Below are positions 26,736 to 35,646 of a stretch of DNA of 64,000 nt, one piece after another; the stretch's first letter is position 1, and the number at the start of each line of letters is the position of its first letter. This DNA comes from Glycomyces sp. NRRL B-16210 (GTDB lineage Bacteria > Actinomycetota > Actinomycetes > Mycobacteriales > Micromonosporaceae). The notes under the pieces are model-generated. The model did not search any database. It saw only the letters and a program-made list of their open reading frames with translations, and was not told the origin of the DNA. The stretch lies in the NCBI RefSeq assembly GCF_000719515.1, contig NZ_JOGR01000004.1:1-64000 (forward strand), in the 5' to 3' direction. The position numbers and the translations under genes are program-made.

Positions 26736-26945
26736 ATGATCTGGGCGATATCGGTCGTGCTGGCACTCGCCGGGCTGGTGCTCCTGGCCGTGGCGGCCAC
26801 AAGGCTCCGCGGCGGCATCGCCACCCTCAAATCCGGGCTCGACCGTGTCCAAGAACGCACCGCCGAGCTTCAGGAACTGCAAGAACGCCTGAACGCGACC
26901 CTCGCCGAGGCCCAGAAGAGCGCCGCCGCGCTCGAAAAGCGGTGA
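26736..26945 (+). CDS. 69-aa membrane-anchored coiled-coil protein
   Basis: This small protein has one N-terminal membrane helix (MIWAISVVLALAGLVLLAVAA) and a helical, heptad-like cytosolic tail (LKSGLDRVQERTAELQELQE and onward), so it is probably an oligomer at the membrane. The family is not recognised. It has its own near-consensus promoter, with the ATG at the predicted transcription start, and no ribosome binding site. It sits between pafC and tatA; a role as a small scaffold near Tat or pupylation is speculation. Confidence 0.72.
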   Translation: MIWAISVVLALAGLVLLAVAATRLRGGIATLKSGLDRVQERTAELQELQERLNATLAEAQKSAAALEKR

Positions 26946-27171
26946 CGCACCCCGCCCCCGCCGCCACATTCTGATAAAGATCGGCGTTCCCGAAGGCTCC
27001 AGTGTTGACGGAAGTGTCGAACGTCGGTCATGCTTGTCCGGCTCGACCAAGTCGTAGCCACGCCTACCGCAGGCGACCTCGGGGTGAATCAGTCCCAGGC
27101 TCCGTGGCAGCCGCCTTCGGCACGGCATACGATGGTTAACGTCACCGACATATATCCGGAGGGACCGAACA

Positions 27172-27450
27172 ATGGGTGCATTGAAGCCCTGGCACATCAT
27201 CGTCCTCGTCATTGTCATCTTGCTGGTGTTCGGCTCCCGGAAGCTTCCGGACATGGCCCGCGGTCTGGGTCGCTCCATGCGCATCCTCAAGTCCGAGACC
27301 GAGGCCATGAAGGCCGAGTCGAACAAGCCGGACACCGAGACCGACGCGCACGCCGAACCCAAGCACTCCCGCGAACCGCTCGAACCGCCCACGCCGGTCA
27401 ACGAGACCGTGATCGACGGCGAATCGGTCGACCACAAGAAGACCCACTGA
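27172..27450 (+). CDS. tatA: Sec-independent protein translocase subunit TatA
   Basis: The 92-aa Tat component oligomerises to let folded proteins cross the membrane. It shows the canonical order: short N-terminus, one membrane helix (WHIIVLVIVILLVFGSRKLP), the FGSRKLP hinge, an amphipathic helix (MARGLGRSMRILKSE), and a charged disordered tail. ATG follows GGAGGG at 27158-27163. tatC starts 22 nt downstream. The 226-bp gap before it holds a -10-like TACGAT near 27130 but no gene. Confidence 0.94.
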   Translation: MGALKPWHIIVLVIVILLVFGSRKLPDMARGLGRSMRILKSETEAMKAESNKPDTETDAHAEPKHSREPLEPPTPVNETVIDGESVDHKKTH

Positions 27451-27472
27451 CCCGGACTCGGCCGTTACGCAC

Positions 27473-28456
27473 ATGGCTGACAAACCTTCGTGGCGCGCCA
27501 GGAAGAAACGCAAGACCAAGTTCCAGCGCGCCGCCGACGGCTCCATGACGCTCATGGAGCACTTGCAGGACCTGCGATCGAGGCTGCTCATCGCCGTGGT
27601 CGTGATCCTCGTGGGCACCGCGGTCTCGCTCGTGGTCTCCAAACAGGTCATCGTCTTCCTGACCGAGCCCTACTGCGCCTCGGCGCACGCGGTCACCGAG
27701 ACCAGCGGCGAACAGGTCGGCTGCAACTTCACGTTGCAGTCGCCGATCTCCCACGTCGGCCTCTACCTGAAGATCTCGCTGTACATGGGACTGGTCGCCA
27801 CCGCGCCGGTCTGGCTCTACCAGCTGTGGGCCTTCATCGCCCCCGGCCTGCACCGCAGTGAGCGGCGCTACGCCTACATGTTCATCGGGATCGCCGCGCC
27901 GCTGTTCCTCGGCGGCGCGACCCTCGCGTACTTCGTGGTCAGCCACGGCCTCGAATTCATCATGCTGCTGCAAGAGGGCACCGGGCTGGACATCGCCCTC
28001 GACCTCGAGCAGTACATCAACTTCTACATAGCCGTGATGATGGTCTTCGGGATCGGCTTCGAGTTCCCGCTGATCATGCTCATGCTCAACGTGATGGGCA
28101 TCGTCTCGGCGAAGCGGATGCGCGGCTGGTGGCGAATCGTGGTCCTCGTCAGCTTCACCTTCACCGCGATCTTCACCCCCACGCCCGACCCGTTCGGCAT
28201 GACCGCGCTGGCGATCTGCATGCTGCTGCTGTACGGGGTGGCGCTCATCGTCGCCACCCTCAACGACAAGCGGCGCGGCGTCCACGAAACCGACGAATGG
28301 GACGACGAGGAGGCCAGCGACATCGGCGCCTCCGACGACGTGGCCACGGCCTCCGCGGTCGCCTCCAGCCGTCTCGAGGACGAGGACTACCCGAGCGAGC
28401 CCGAGCGGCGCAACCGCCTCGGCCGCCGCGTCGACGGCTTCGACGACGTGACCTGA
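27473..28456 (+). CDS. tatC: Sec-independent protein translocase subunit TatC
   Basis: The 327-aa, six-helix protein is the receptor for twin-arginine signal peptides. The N-terminal cytosolic motif SMTLMEHLQDLRSRLL contains the conserved Glu and the signal-binding region. Later segments such as PVWLYQLWAFIAPGLHRSERR and ITPTPDPFGMTALA-like FTPTPDPFGMT are typical. After the last helix there is a tail of about 65 residues rich in Asp and Glu, longer than in E. coli TatC. It forms an operon with tatA and ends at a good terminator. Confidence 0.94.
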   Translation: MADKPSWRARKKRKTKFQRAADGSMTLMEHLQDLRSRLLIAVVVILVGTAVSLVVSKQVIVFLTEPYCASAHAVTETSGEQVGCNFTLQSPISHVGLYLKISLYMGLVATAPVWLYQLWAFIAPGLHRSERRYAYMFIGIAAPLFLGGATLAYFVVSHGLEFIMLLQEGTGLDIALDLEQYINFYIAVMMVFGIGFEFPLIMLMLNVMGIVSAKRMRGWWRIVVLVSFTFTAIFTPTPDPFGMTALAICMLLLYGVALIVATLNDKRRGVHETDEWDDEEASDIGASDDVATASAVASSRLEDEDYPSEPERRNRLGRRVDGFDDVT

Positions 28457-28482
28457 GTCCGGCGAACACGCAGTCCATGAGG

Positions 28483-28511
28483 AAGGGCCCCACCGCAAAG
28501 GTGGGGCCCTT
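28483..28511 (+). terminator. terminator of tatAC
   Basis: A perfect 12-bp stem (28483-28494 with 28500-28511), loop GCAAA, followed by TCGCTTTG. It also lies downstream of the convergent HAD gene. Confidence 0.82.
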
Positions 28512-28527
28512 TCGCTTTGCCTTCGTG

Positions 28528-29265
28528 TCAGCAGCCGGCGCGCACCAGCCGCAGCACCGCGTCGAGGCCGACCGAGCGGCCCGCCTCGGCGTGGGGGACC
28601 AGGTAGCAGCGGGCGCCCACGCGCGCGGCGCCGGCGTCGGCCATCGTGTCGCCGACCATGAGCACCCGGCTCGGCTCGACGTCGAGCGCGTGGCAGGCGG
28701 CGTAGAAGATCTTCTCGTCGGGCTTGGTGTAGCCGACCTCGTAGGACAGGACCCACGCGTCGATGAACCGGTCGATGCCCAGGCTCCGCAGGATCGGGCG
28801 CGCGTCGAAACCGATGTTCGACACCAGCGCGATCGGATACCCCTGCGCCTTGAGCGAGACGAGCGTGGCGATGGTGTCGGCGAACGCGACCCAGCCCTCG
28901 GGCGAGGCCATGCGGTCGTACAGCGCCTCGGCGAGACCCTCGAACACCCCGTGGGCCTGCGCCGCCAGAGCGGTGAACGCCTCGCGGTGGGCGTCCTCGT
29001 CGAGGTCGCGGTCGGCCCAGGCGTCGGCGAAGTCGGGGCGCACCCGCGGCTCCATGCCCGAACCGAGCCAGCCCTGCGCGCCGATGGCGTCGGCCAGGGC
29101 CGTCACCGCGAGCGGCGCCAGCGGCCTGCCGCAGGCCTCGGCCGCGAGCGAGACCGACCGGGTCAGCGGTTCGAGCTGCGCCAAGGTGCCGTGGAAGTCG
29201 AACAGGACCGCGTCGACCCCTCCGCGTCCCGCATCGTCATCTCCTGGTGAGGAATCCCGGTGCAC
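28528..29265 (-). CDS. HAD-superfamily hydrolase
   Basis: The 245-aa phosphatase-like enzyme has HAD motif I DAVLFDFHGTLA (nucleophile Asp, acid/base Asp changed to His in DFHGT), motif II ALVSNIGFDA, motif III Lys in YTKPDEKIF and motif IV VLMVGDTMADAGAA. In motif I the usual DxDGT reads DFHGT, a known variant in some subgroups but catalytically important. GTG 29265 lies 6 nt after TATCGT (29272-29277). An AGGAG-ATG closer to motif I is out of frame, so the leaderless start is preferred. It diverges from helY. Confidence 0.86.
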   Translation of the reverse strand: MHRDSSPGDDDAGRGGVDAVLFDFHGTLAQLEPLTRSVSLAAEACGRPLAPLAVTALADAIGAQGWLGSGMEPRVRPDFADAWADRDLDEDAHREAFTALAAQAHGVFEGLAEALYDRMASPEGWVAFADTIATLVSLKAQGYPIALVSNIGFDARPILRSLGIDRFIDAWVLSYEVGYTKPDEKIFYAACHALDVEPSRVLMVGDTMADAGAARVGARCYLVPHAEAGRSVGLDAVLRLVRAGC

Positions 29266-29271
29266 ATCCGG

Positions 29272-29356
29272 ACGATACCCGGCCGTGTAGGCGTCGTCAC
29301 AGCCGGGTGCGGACGCGTGTAACCGGAGTGCTCTCGTCGGTGGGGCGGACTAGTGT
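29272..29356. promoter_or_regulatory. divergent leaderless promoters HAD/helY
   Basis: TATCGT (29272-29277, minus) is 6 nt before the HAD GTG, and TAGTGT (29351-29356, plus) is 7 nt before the helY ATG. Confidence 0.58.
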
Positions 29357-29363
29357 TGGGGCC

Positions 29364-32090
29364 ATGGTCAACACCGACGTGCCTGACGCCGACGACCGCT
29401 CCCCGGCCCAACGCCACGCCGCCGCAACGGCGCGTCGGCAATGGCCCCAGTTGGCGGCATTCGCAGGGGACTACCCGTTCGAACTGGACGACTTCCAAGT
29501 CCAGGCCTGCCGCATCCTCGAAGGCGGACAAGGCGTGCTCGTGTGCGCGCCCACCGGCGCCGGCAAGACCGTCGTGGGGGAGTTCGCCGTGCACCTGGCC
29601 CTGGCCGAGGGCGCGAAGTGCTTCTACACCACCCCGATCAAGGCACTGTCGAACCAGAAGTTCAACGACCTCGCCGCCGCCCACGGCGCCGAGAACGTCG
29701 GCCTCCTGACCGGCGACACCGTGATCAACGGCGAGGCCCCGATCGTGGTCATGACCACCGAGGTCCTGCGGAACATGATCTACGCGGGCTCCTCCACCCT
29801 CGGCGGCCTGCGCTACGTGGTCATGGACGAGGTCCACTACCTCGCCGACCGCTTCCGCGGCGCGGTGTGGGAGGAGATCATCATCGAACTCCCCCAAGAG
29901 GTCCACGTCGTCTCCCTCTCCGCGACCGTCTCCAACGCCGAGGAGTTCGGCGACTGGCTCAAGAGCGTCCGCGGCTCCACCGAGGTCGTGGTCTCCGAGA
30001 CCCGCCCGGTCCCGCTGTGGCAGCACATGATGATCGGCGGGACCCTCCTCGACCTGTTCGAACCCGACGGCGACTACGTCTCCAAGGAACTGCTCAAAAA
30101 GGACGCCCGCGCCCGCGAGCGCGGCGAGAGCCGCGCCGGCGGGCGCCGCCGCGGCAGGCCCTACGTCGACCGCGGCAAGGTCGTCTCCCGCCTCGACCAG
30201 GCCGCGCTGCTCCCGGCCATCTACTTCATCTTCTCCCGCGCCGGCTGCGATGCGGCCGTCGACGAATGCGTCCGCGCCGGCCTGCGCCTGACCGGCGGCG
30301 CCGAACGCGACCAGATCATCGACTACGCCACCGCCGCCGTCGCCCACATCGACGCCGCCGACCTCGACGCGGTCGGCTTCGAGCGGTGGCTCGCCGGCCT
30401 GGCCGCCGGCATCGCCGCCCACCATGCCGGACTCCTTCCGGTGTTCAAGGAGGTCGTCGAGAAGCTCTTCGAACGCGGCCTGCTCAAAGCCGTCTTCGCC
30501 ACCGAGACCCTCGCGCTCGGCATCAACATGCCCGCCCGCTCGGTCGTCCTCGAACGGCTCATCAAATACGACGGCTCTGACCACGTCATGCTCACCCCCG
30601 GCCAGTACACCCAGCTCACCGGCCGGGCCGGGCGGCGCGGCATCGACGTCGAGGGCCACGCGGTCACCGTCTGGGCCGAGGACGTGCGCCCCAAGGAGCT
30701 CGCCGGCCTCGCCTCCAAGCGCACCTACCCGCTCAACTCGAGCTTCGCGCCCTCCTACAACATGGCCGTGAACCTCATCGGCGCCGCCGGAGTCGAACGC
30801 GCCCAAGAGGTCCTGGCCTCCTCCTTCGCCCAGTTCCAATCCGACTCCGAAGCGGTGCACATCGCCGAGCAGGCCCGCTCGCTCGGCCGCCGCGCCGCCG
30901 AGTCGGCCAAGGGCGCCGCCTGCGACAAGGGCGACTTCCTCGCCTACTACGACCTCACCCAGCAACTCGCCCACGCCGAGCGCGGCGCCCAGAAGCGCCG
31001 CCGCGGGACCCTGCGCGACGAGGCCCGCACCAACCTGGAGAAGCTGCGCGGCGGCGACGTCATCTGGATCTCCCGCGGCAAACGCACCGGCTGGGCCGTG
31101 TTCCTGCGCCCCACCGGCGGCTCGCGCCACCACGACTCGCGCTGGTCGGTGCTCACCGCCGACGGCTGGGCCGGCACGCTGGAGACCAACGCCTTCGACG
31201 GCGGCGTCGAGGTCGTCGACCGCATCCGCATGCCCAAGCGCTTCGACCGCCGGGACTCCAAAGCGCGAGGCGACCTCGCCTCGAGCCTGCGCGAGGCGAC
31301 CCGGAACCGCTCCAGGCCCACCCGCCGCGGCGGCGCCGCCGAGACCCCCGAGATCGCGCGCCTGCGCGAGGAGGTCAAGGCCCACCCGTGCCGGCAGTGC
31401 CCCGACGCCGGGCAGCACACCGTGCACGCCTCGCGCTGGTCGCGGCTCAAACGCGAGGAGGAGCTGCTGCGCAGCCGATCCGAGCGCCGCGAGCACTCGC
31501 TGGCCCGCCAGTTCACCGCCGTGCGGGAGGTCCTCACCGAGTTCGGCTACCTCGAAGGCGAGACCGTCACCAGCGACGGGCGCCTGCTGCGCAACCTCTT
31601 CGTCGAGACCGACCTCCTGGTGGCCCAGTGCCTGCGCGACGGGATCTGGGAGGGCCTGGAGGCGCCCGCGCTGGCGGCGATCGCCTCGACGGTGATCTAC
31701 GAGTCGCGGTTCGAGGAGGACGAGTTCTTCGTGGCGGTGCCGGGGCAGATCACCGAGGCGGTCGCGAAGACCGGGCGGCGCTGGGAGGCGATCCGGCGCG
31801 CGGAGAACCAGCGGGGCCTGTCGCTGATCTCGCGCCCGCAGCAGGGTCTGGCGTGGCCGATCTACCGGTGGACGAACGGCGAGGAGCTGTCGAAGGCGCT
31901 CGCGGCGGCCGACGGCCCGTGGCCGATGCCCGGCGGCGACTTCGTGCGGTGGGCTCGGCGCACCGCGGACCTGTTGCACCAGATGGGAACCGCTGCGCGA
32001 TATCTCGACACCGAGTCATCCCATAAGCTCGCCGACGCCGCCTTCAACGCGGTCGACGCCATTCGCCGAGGCGTCGTCGCCGACGTGTAG
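29364..32090 (+). CDS. helY: Ski2-like DEAD/DEAH-box helicase HelY
   Basis: The 908-aa helicase matches mycobacterial HelY (about 906 aa) in length and order. Walker A is APTGAGKT (about residue 65-72), motif Ia PIKALSNQKF, motif II DEVHY, motif III SLSATVSN, and motif VI QLTGRAGRRGID. The C-terminal half holds Ski2/Mtr4-like helical domains and a four-Cys-like stretch HPCRQCPDAGQH. RNA or DNA unwinding is predicted. The frame is open upstream to 29247, but ATG 29364 has the -10 box at the right distance. Linkage to tatAC and the pup locus is conserved in actinobacteria. Confidence 0.92.
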   Translation: MVNTDVPDADDRSPAQRHAAATARRQWPQLAAFAGDYPFELDDFQVQACRILEGGQGVLVCAPTGAGKTVVGEFAVHLALAEGAKCFYTTPIKALSNQKFNDLAAAHGAENVGLLTGDTVINGEAPIVVMTTEVLRNMIYAGSSTLGGLRYVVMDEVHYLADRFRGAVWEEIIIELPQEVHVVSLSATVSNAEEFGDWLKSVRGSTEVVVSETRPVPLWQHMMIGGTLLDLFEPDGDYVSKELLKKDARARERGESRAGGRRRGRPYVDRGKVVSRLDQAALLPAIYFIFSRAGCDAAVDECVRAGLRLTGGAERDQIIDYATAAVAHIDAADLDAVGFERWLAGLAAGIAAHHAGLLPVFKEVVEKLFERGLLKAVFATETLALGINMPARSVVLERLIKYDGSDHVMLTPGQYTQLTGRAGRRGIDVEGHAVTVWAEDVRPKELAGLASKRTYPLNSSFAPSYNMAVNLIGAAGVERAQEVLASSFAQFQSDSEAVHIAEQARSLGRRAAESAKGAACDKGDFLAYYDLTQQLAHAERGAQKRRRGTLRDEARTNLEKLRGGDVIWISRGKRTGWAVFLRPTGGSRHHDSRWSVLTADGWAGTLETNAFDGGVEVVDRIRMPKRFDRRDSKARGDLASSLREATRNRSRPTRRGGAAETPEIARLREEVKAHPCRQCPDAGQHTVHASRWSRLKREEELLRSRSERREHSLARQFTAVREVLTEFGYLEGETVTSDGRLLRNLFVETDLLVAQCLRDGIWEGLEAPALAAIASTVIYESRFEEDEFFVAVPGQITEAVAKTGRRWEAIRRAENQRGLSLISRPQQGLAWPIYRWTNGEELSKALAAADGPWPMPGGDFVRWARRTADLLHQMGTAARYLDTESSHKLADAAFNAVDAIRRGVVADV

Positions 32091-32100
32091 ACGAACAAGG

Positions 32101-32129
32101 ATTCGCGGCCGGCTTCGCCAGCCGCGAAT
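32101..32129. terminator. bidirectional terminator
   Basis: ATTCGCGGC (32101-32109) pairs with GCCGCGAAT (32121-32129), with an inner GGC/GCC pairing. It lies between convergent helY and the exonuclease gene. Confidence 0.7.
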
Positions 32130-32144
32130 GCGACTGGGCGTGAC

Positions 32145-33050
32145 TTATGTCGCTTTTGGTGCTATCGCCTCGTGGAAGCGTTGGATCGCCGAGGCCACGC
32201 CCCATTCGGTCGCGAGGGCCTCGACCGCCTCGGGGTCCTTCGGTGCCGCCGGCAGCGTCGCGTCCACCACCGGGACCTCCACGTCCGCGACCACCGTCGA
32301 GACCTTCACCGCCCGGTCGAGGTAGTCGCCCGCCTCGCCGATCGCCCGCTTCTGGCGCTCGGGCAGATCCGACTCCGCATCCGCCGCCGCGGCCCGCAGC
32401 CCCGCGACGCCCCCGTACGTGTTCACCAGCGTCACCGCGGTCTTCGCGCCGATGCCCTTGACCCCGGCCAACCCGTCCGAAGGATCGCCGCGCAGCACCG
32501 CGAAATCCACATAGTGCTCCGGACCGACGCCGAACTTCGCCACCACCGCCGCACCGTCGAACAATTCCGCTTTAGATATCCCGCGCGCGAGGTATACGAC
32601 CTTCCGGTCCCGCTCGTCGTCGACGAGCTGGAACAGGTCCCGGTCGCCGGTGACCACCAGCACCGGCTCGGCCGTGCGCGCCGCGAGCGTCGCGATCACG
32701 TCGTCGGCCTCGAACCGCGGGTGCGCCGCCGTCGCGACCCCCAGCGCCGGCAGCAGCGCCTCGATGGCCGCCACCTGCGCCTCCAGGCCCTCCGGAGCGT
32801 CCTCCGACCCGTCCGGCAGCGCCCGCGCGCTCTTGTACTGCTCCAGCAGGTCCAAGCGCCACTGCGGGCGCCAGTTCCCCTCCAGGCAGCACACCAGCCC
32901 GGTGGGGGAGAAGCGCCGCGCCAGCACCGCCAGGCCGTCGAAGAACCCCCGCACCGCCCCCGCCCGCCTGCCGTCCGGGGCCTTGATCGAGGAGGGCAGA
33001 CCGTAATACGCGCGGTACCACAGCGAAGCGGCATCGATGAGCATCAGCAT
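32145..33050 (-). CDS. 5'-3' exonuclease, PolA N-terminal-like
   Basis: The 301-aa stand-alone FEN-type nuclease corresponds to Mycobacterium Rv2090. MLMLIDAASLWYRAYYGLPS is the N-terminal metal site region; RFEADDVIATLAART and VVTGDRDLFQLV provide further acidic ligands; DGLAGVKGIGAKTAVTLV is the helix-hairpin-helix DNA-binding motif. It removes RNA primers or 5' flaps. ATG 33050 follows GAGAG; the frame upstream is open to 33320 but lacks family sequence. It ends the synteny block shared with mycobacteria. Confidence 0.9.
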   Translation of the reverse strand: MLMLIDAASLWYRAYYGLPSSIKAPDGRRAGAVRGFFDGLAVLARRFSPTGLVCCLEGNWRPQWRLDLLEQYKSARALPDGSEDAPEGLEAQVAAIEALLPALGVATAAHPRFEADDVIATLAARTAEPVLVVTGDRDLFQLVDDERDRKVVYLARGISKAELFDGAAVVAKFGVGPEHYVDFAVLRGDPSDGLAGVKGIGAKTAVTLVNTYGGVAGLRAAAADAESDLPERQKRAIGEAGDYLDRAVKVSTVVADVEVPVVDATLPAAPKDPEAVEALATEWGVASAIQRFHEAIAPKAT

Positions 33051-33250
33051 GGCGACCACTCTCTCACGCAGCGCCGACAAACGGCCCCCAAGCGCCGCAC
33101 GCGAAGCCCACGAGTCCGCCCCCGCGCGAGGCGACCGGATTTCACCCGTCCCATAGTGCGAAACCTGCCACATTGACGACCAGGTGCCACAACGATGAGA
33201 AGGTCCGACCGGAATGATCGGGCCGTCCGCTACGTACGAGGAGCCCTCAG

Positions 33251-34033
33251 GTGAACACCAACGTCCGCCGCGCCGTCGCCGCACTGGCCCTGATCGGGAT
33301 CGGGACGGGCGCCGCAGCATGCTCGTCCGGCGACGACGAGGCCACCCTGACCGTCTGCACCAACATCCCCTTCGAACCCTTCGAGTTCCAGCGCGACGGC
33401 GAGTACGTCGGCTTCGACATCGACCTCATGCACCAACTGGCCGAGCGCCTCGACCAGACCGTCGAGGTCGTCGAGATCGACTTCGACTCCATCAGCTCGG
33501 GCTCGGCCCTGAACGCCGGCACCTGCGACATCGCCGCGGCCGGCCTCAGCATCACCGAGGAGCGCCAGGCGGCCATGGGCATGTCCCAGGCCTACTACCG
33601 CGCCGACCAGGCCCTCGTCGTCGCCGCCGACGCCGACGCCGCCTCCCTCGACGACCTCGACGGCCTGCGCGTGGCCGTCCAGTCCGGCAGCACCGGCGAG
33701 TCCTTCGCCAAGGACAACGCCGCCGAGTACGGCTACGAGGTCGTCGCCTTCGAGTCCATGGGCGACATCGCCTCCGCGCTCACCGCCGGGACCGTCGACG
33801 CCTCCATCGCCGACCTCGCCACCTGGAGCCACATGGTCGAGTCCGCCACCGACCTCCGGCTCGTGCAGACCATCGAGACCGAGGAGCACTACGGCTTCGC
33901 CGTCCAGAAGGACGACACCGAGCTGCTCGACGAGGTCAACGCCATGCTCGACGCCGCGTTCGAGGACGGCACCTACGCCGAACTCTACGAAGAGTGGATC
34001 GGCGAGCCCTACACCGGCGAACCCGGCCAGTAG
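33251..34033 (+). CDS. amino-acid ABC transporter, substrate-binding lipoprotein
   Basis: The 260-aa protein has a lipoprotein signal peptide with lipobox Cys24 (GTGAAAC), so it is exported and lipidated at the outer face of the membrane. The SBP_bac_3 fold is seen in [32 protein letters not shown] and [15 protein letters not shown]. Polar or charged amino acids are the usual ligands. GTG 33251 follows GAGGAG. It is the first gene of a three-gene importer operon: its TAG overlaps the permease GTG by one base. Confidence 0.92.
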   Translation: MNTNVRRAVAALALIGIGTGAAACSSGDDEATLTVCTNIPFEPFEFQRDGEYVGFDIDLMHQLAERLDQTVEVVEIDFDSISSGSALNAGTCDIAAAGLSITEERQAAMGMSQAYYRADQALVVAADADAASLDDLDGLRVAVQSGSTGESFAKDNAAEYGYEVVAFESMGDIASALTAGTVDASIADLATWSHMVESATDLRLVQTIETEEHYGFAVQKDDTELLDEVNAMLDAAFEDGTYAELYEEWIGEPYTGEPGQ

Positions 34034-34851
34034 TGGACGCCCCGACCGCCGCCCCGGCGCGGCCCAGGATGACGCCGCGCCGGCGGCGCGGGCTCTCGCG
34101 CGCCCTCCAGTACGCCGTCCTCGCCGCCGTCGCGACCGCCCTCGCGGTGGTCGCCGACTGGGGCCGGATCGCCGACTCCTTCTTCCGGTTCGACATCGCC
34201 GCCGCGATGTTCCCCGACGTGTGGACCGCCTTCGCGAACACCATCGTCTACACCCTCCTCGCGTTCGCCTTCGGCATGGTCGTCGGCGTCCTCATCGCAC
34301 TGATGCGTGTCTCCGAGTTCGGCCCCTACCGCTGGTTCGCCACCGCCTACGTCGAGATCTTCCGCGGCCTGCCCGCCCTGCTCGTGCTCTTCCTCGTCGG
34401 CTTCGGCGTCCCCCAGGCCTTCCCCGGCATCCAGTACCCCGGCGGCGTCTACGGCCAGGTCGCCCTCGGCCTGGGCCTGACCTCCTCGGCCTACATCGCC
34501 GAAAGCGTCCGCGCCGGCATCCAAGCCGTCCCCAAAGGACAGATCGAGGCGGCCCGGTCCCTCGGCATGAGCCCCACCCGCACCATGATCACCGTCGTCC
34601 TGCCCCAGGCGCTGCGCATCGTCATCCCCCCGCTCACGAACGAACTGGTCATGCTCACCAAGGACTCCAGCCTCGTGTTCGTCCTCGGCGTCACCACCGC
34701 CACCATGGAACTGTCCAAGTTCGCCCGCAACGAGCTCACCTCCACCGCCAACGCCACCCCGCTCCTGCTCGGCGGCCTGCTCTACCTGCTGCTGACCGTG
34801 CCGCTCTCGGCGCTGGCCCGCCGCCTCGAACACCGAGGAGAAGCCCGATGA
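34033..34851 (+). CDS. amino-acid ABC transporter permease
   Basis: The 272-aa His/Glu/Gln/Arg-type permease has five or six helices. The coupling segment [20 protein letters not shown] carries the EAA-loop consensus, and [16 protein letters not shown] is the family signature. A homodimer is expected. GTG at 34033 overlaps the binding-protein stop; ATG near 34069 is an alternative that would remove an Arg/Pro-rich lead. Its stop overlaps the ATPase start (ATGA), so all three genes are coupled. Confidence 0.92.
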   Translation: MDAPTAAPARPRMTPRRRRGLSRALQYAVLAAVATALAVVADWGRIADSFFRFDIAAAMFPDVWTAFANTIVYTLLAFAFGMVVGVLIALMRVSEFGPYRWFATAYVEIFRGLPALLVLFLVGFGVPQAFPGIQYPGGVYGQVALGLGLTSSAYIAESVRAGIQAVPKGQIEAARSLGMSPTRTMITVVLPQALRIVIPPLTNELVMLTKDSSLVFVLGVTTATMELSKFARNELTSTANATPLLLGGLLYLLLTVPLSALARRLEHRGEAR

Positions 34852-35633
34852 CCGAACCCCCGACGACCGAACCGACGCCGCCCGCCGAGGCACCGCCGCT
34901 GGTGCGCATCAGGGACCTGCACAAGCGCTTCGGCGACAACGAGGTCCTGCGCGGCATCGACCTCGACATCACCGAAGGCGAGGTCGTGTGCCTCATCGGC
35001 CCCTCCGGCTCGGGCAAGTCCACCCTCCTGCGCTGCGTCAACCTCTTGGAGACCCCCACCGAAGGGACCATCACCGCCGCCGGGCACGACATGACCGGCC
35101 CCGACGCCGACCTCGACGCCGCCCGCCGCGACATCGGCATGGTCTTCCAGCAGTTCAACCTCTTCAGCCACCTGTCCATCCTCGACAACGTCGCCATCGC
35201 CCCGCGCCGCGTCTGCAAGACCCCCAGGGCCGAAGCCGAAGCCGAGGCCCGCAGACGCCTGGCCGAAGTCGGCATCGAAGGCAAGGAACGCGCCCGGCCC
35301 GCCCAGCTCTCCGGCGGCCAGCAGCAGCGCGTCGCCATCGCCCGGGCGCTGGCGATGAAACCCCGCCTCATGCTCTTCGACGAACCCACCAGCGCCCTCG
35401 ACCCCGAACTCGTCGGCGAGGTCCTCGCCGTCATGAAAGGCCTTGCCGCCGAGGGCATGACGATGCTCGTGGTCACCCACGAGATGGGTTTCGCCCGCGA
35501 AGTCGCCGACCGGGTCCTCTTCCTCGACGGCGGCGTCATCGTCGAGTCCGGGCCGCCCGCCGAAGTCCTCGCCAACCCCCGGACCGAACGGGCCCGCGAA
35601 TTCCTCCACCGCGTCCTCCACCCCGCCGACTGA
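34848..35633 (+). CDS. amino-acid ABC transporter ATPase
   Basis: The 261-aa ATPase of the GlnQ type has Walker [11 protein letters not shown]-loop [12 protein letters not shown], signature [17 protein letters not shown], Walker [15 protein letters not shown] and H-loop [19 protein letters not shown] 34848 follows GAGGAG and overlaps the permease stop. The first 20 residues are Pro/Thr-rich. The amidohydrolase gene starts 13 nt downstream. Confidence 0.94.
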   Translation: MTEPPTTEPTPPAEAPPLVRIRDLHKRFGDNEVLRGIDLDITEGEVVCLIGPSGSGKSTLLRCVNLLETPTEGTITAAGHDMTGPDADLDAARRDIGMVFQQFNLFSHLSILDNVAIAPRRVCKTPRAEAEAEARRRLAEVGIEGKERARPAQLSGGQQQRVAIARALAMKPRLMLFDEPTSALDPELVGEVLAVMKGLAAEGMTMLVVTHEMGFAREVADRVLFLDGGVIVESGPPAEVLANPRTERAREFLHRVLHPAD

Positions 35634-35646
35634 CATCATTGGGGGC

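Noticed and set aside
29180..29240. AGGAG-ATG start before HAD motif I
   Set aside because: The ATG is in another frame than the HAD motifs. A sequencing indel could change this, but the leaderless GTG at 29265 explains the gene as it stands.
29247..29363. N-terminal extension of HelY
   Set aside because: The lead is Arg-rich and unlike the family. ATG 29364 has a -10 box 7 nt upstream and gives the mycobacterial length.
29163..31979. 938-codon minus-strand frame opposite helY
   Set aside because: Low-complexity Gly/Glu/Val composition and no domain; the plus frame has all helicase motifs.
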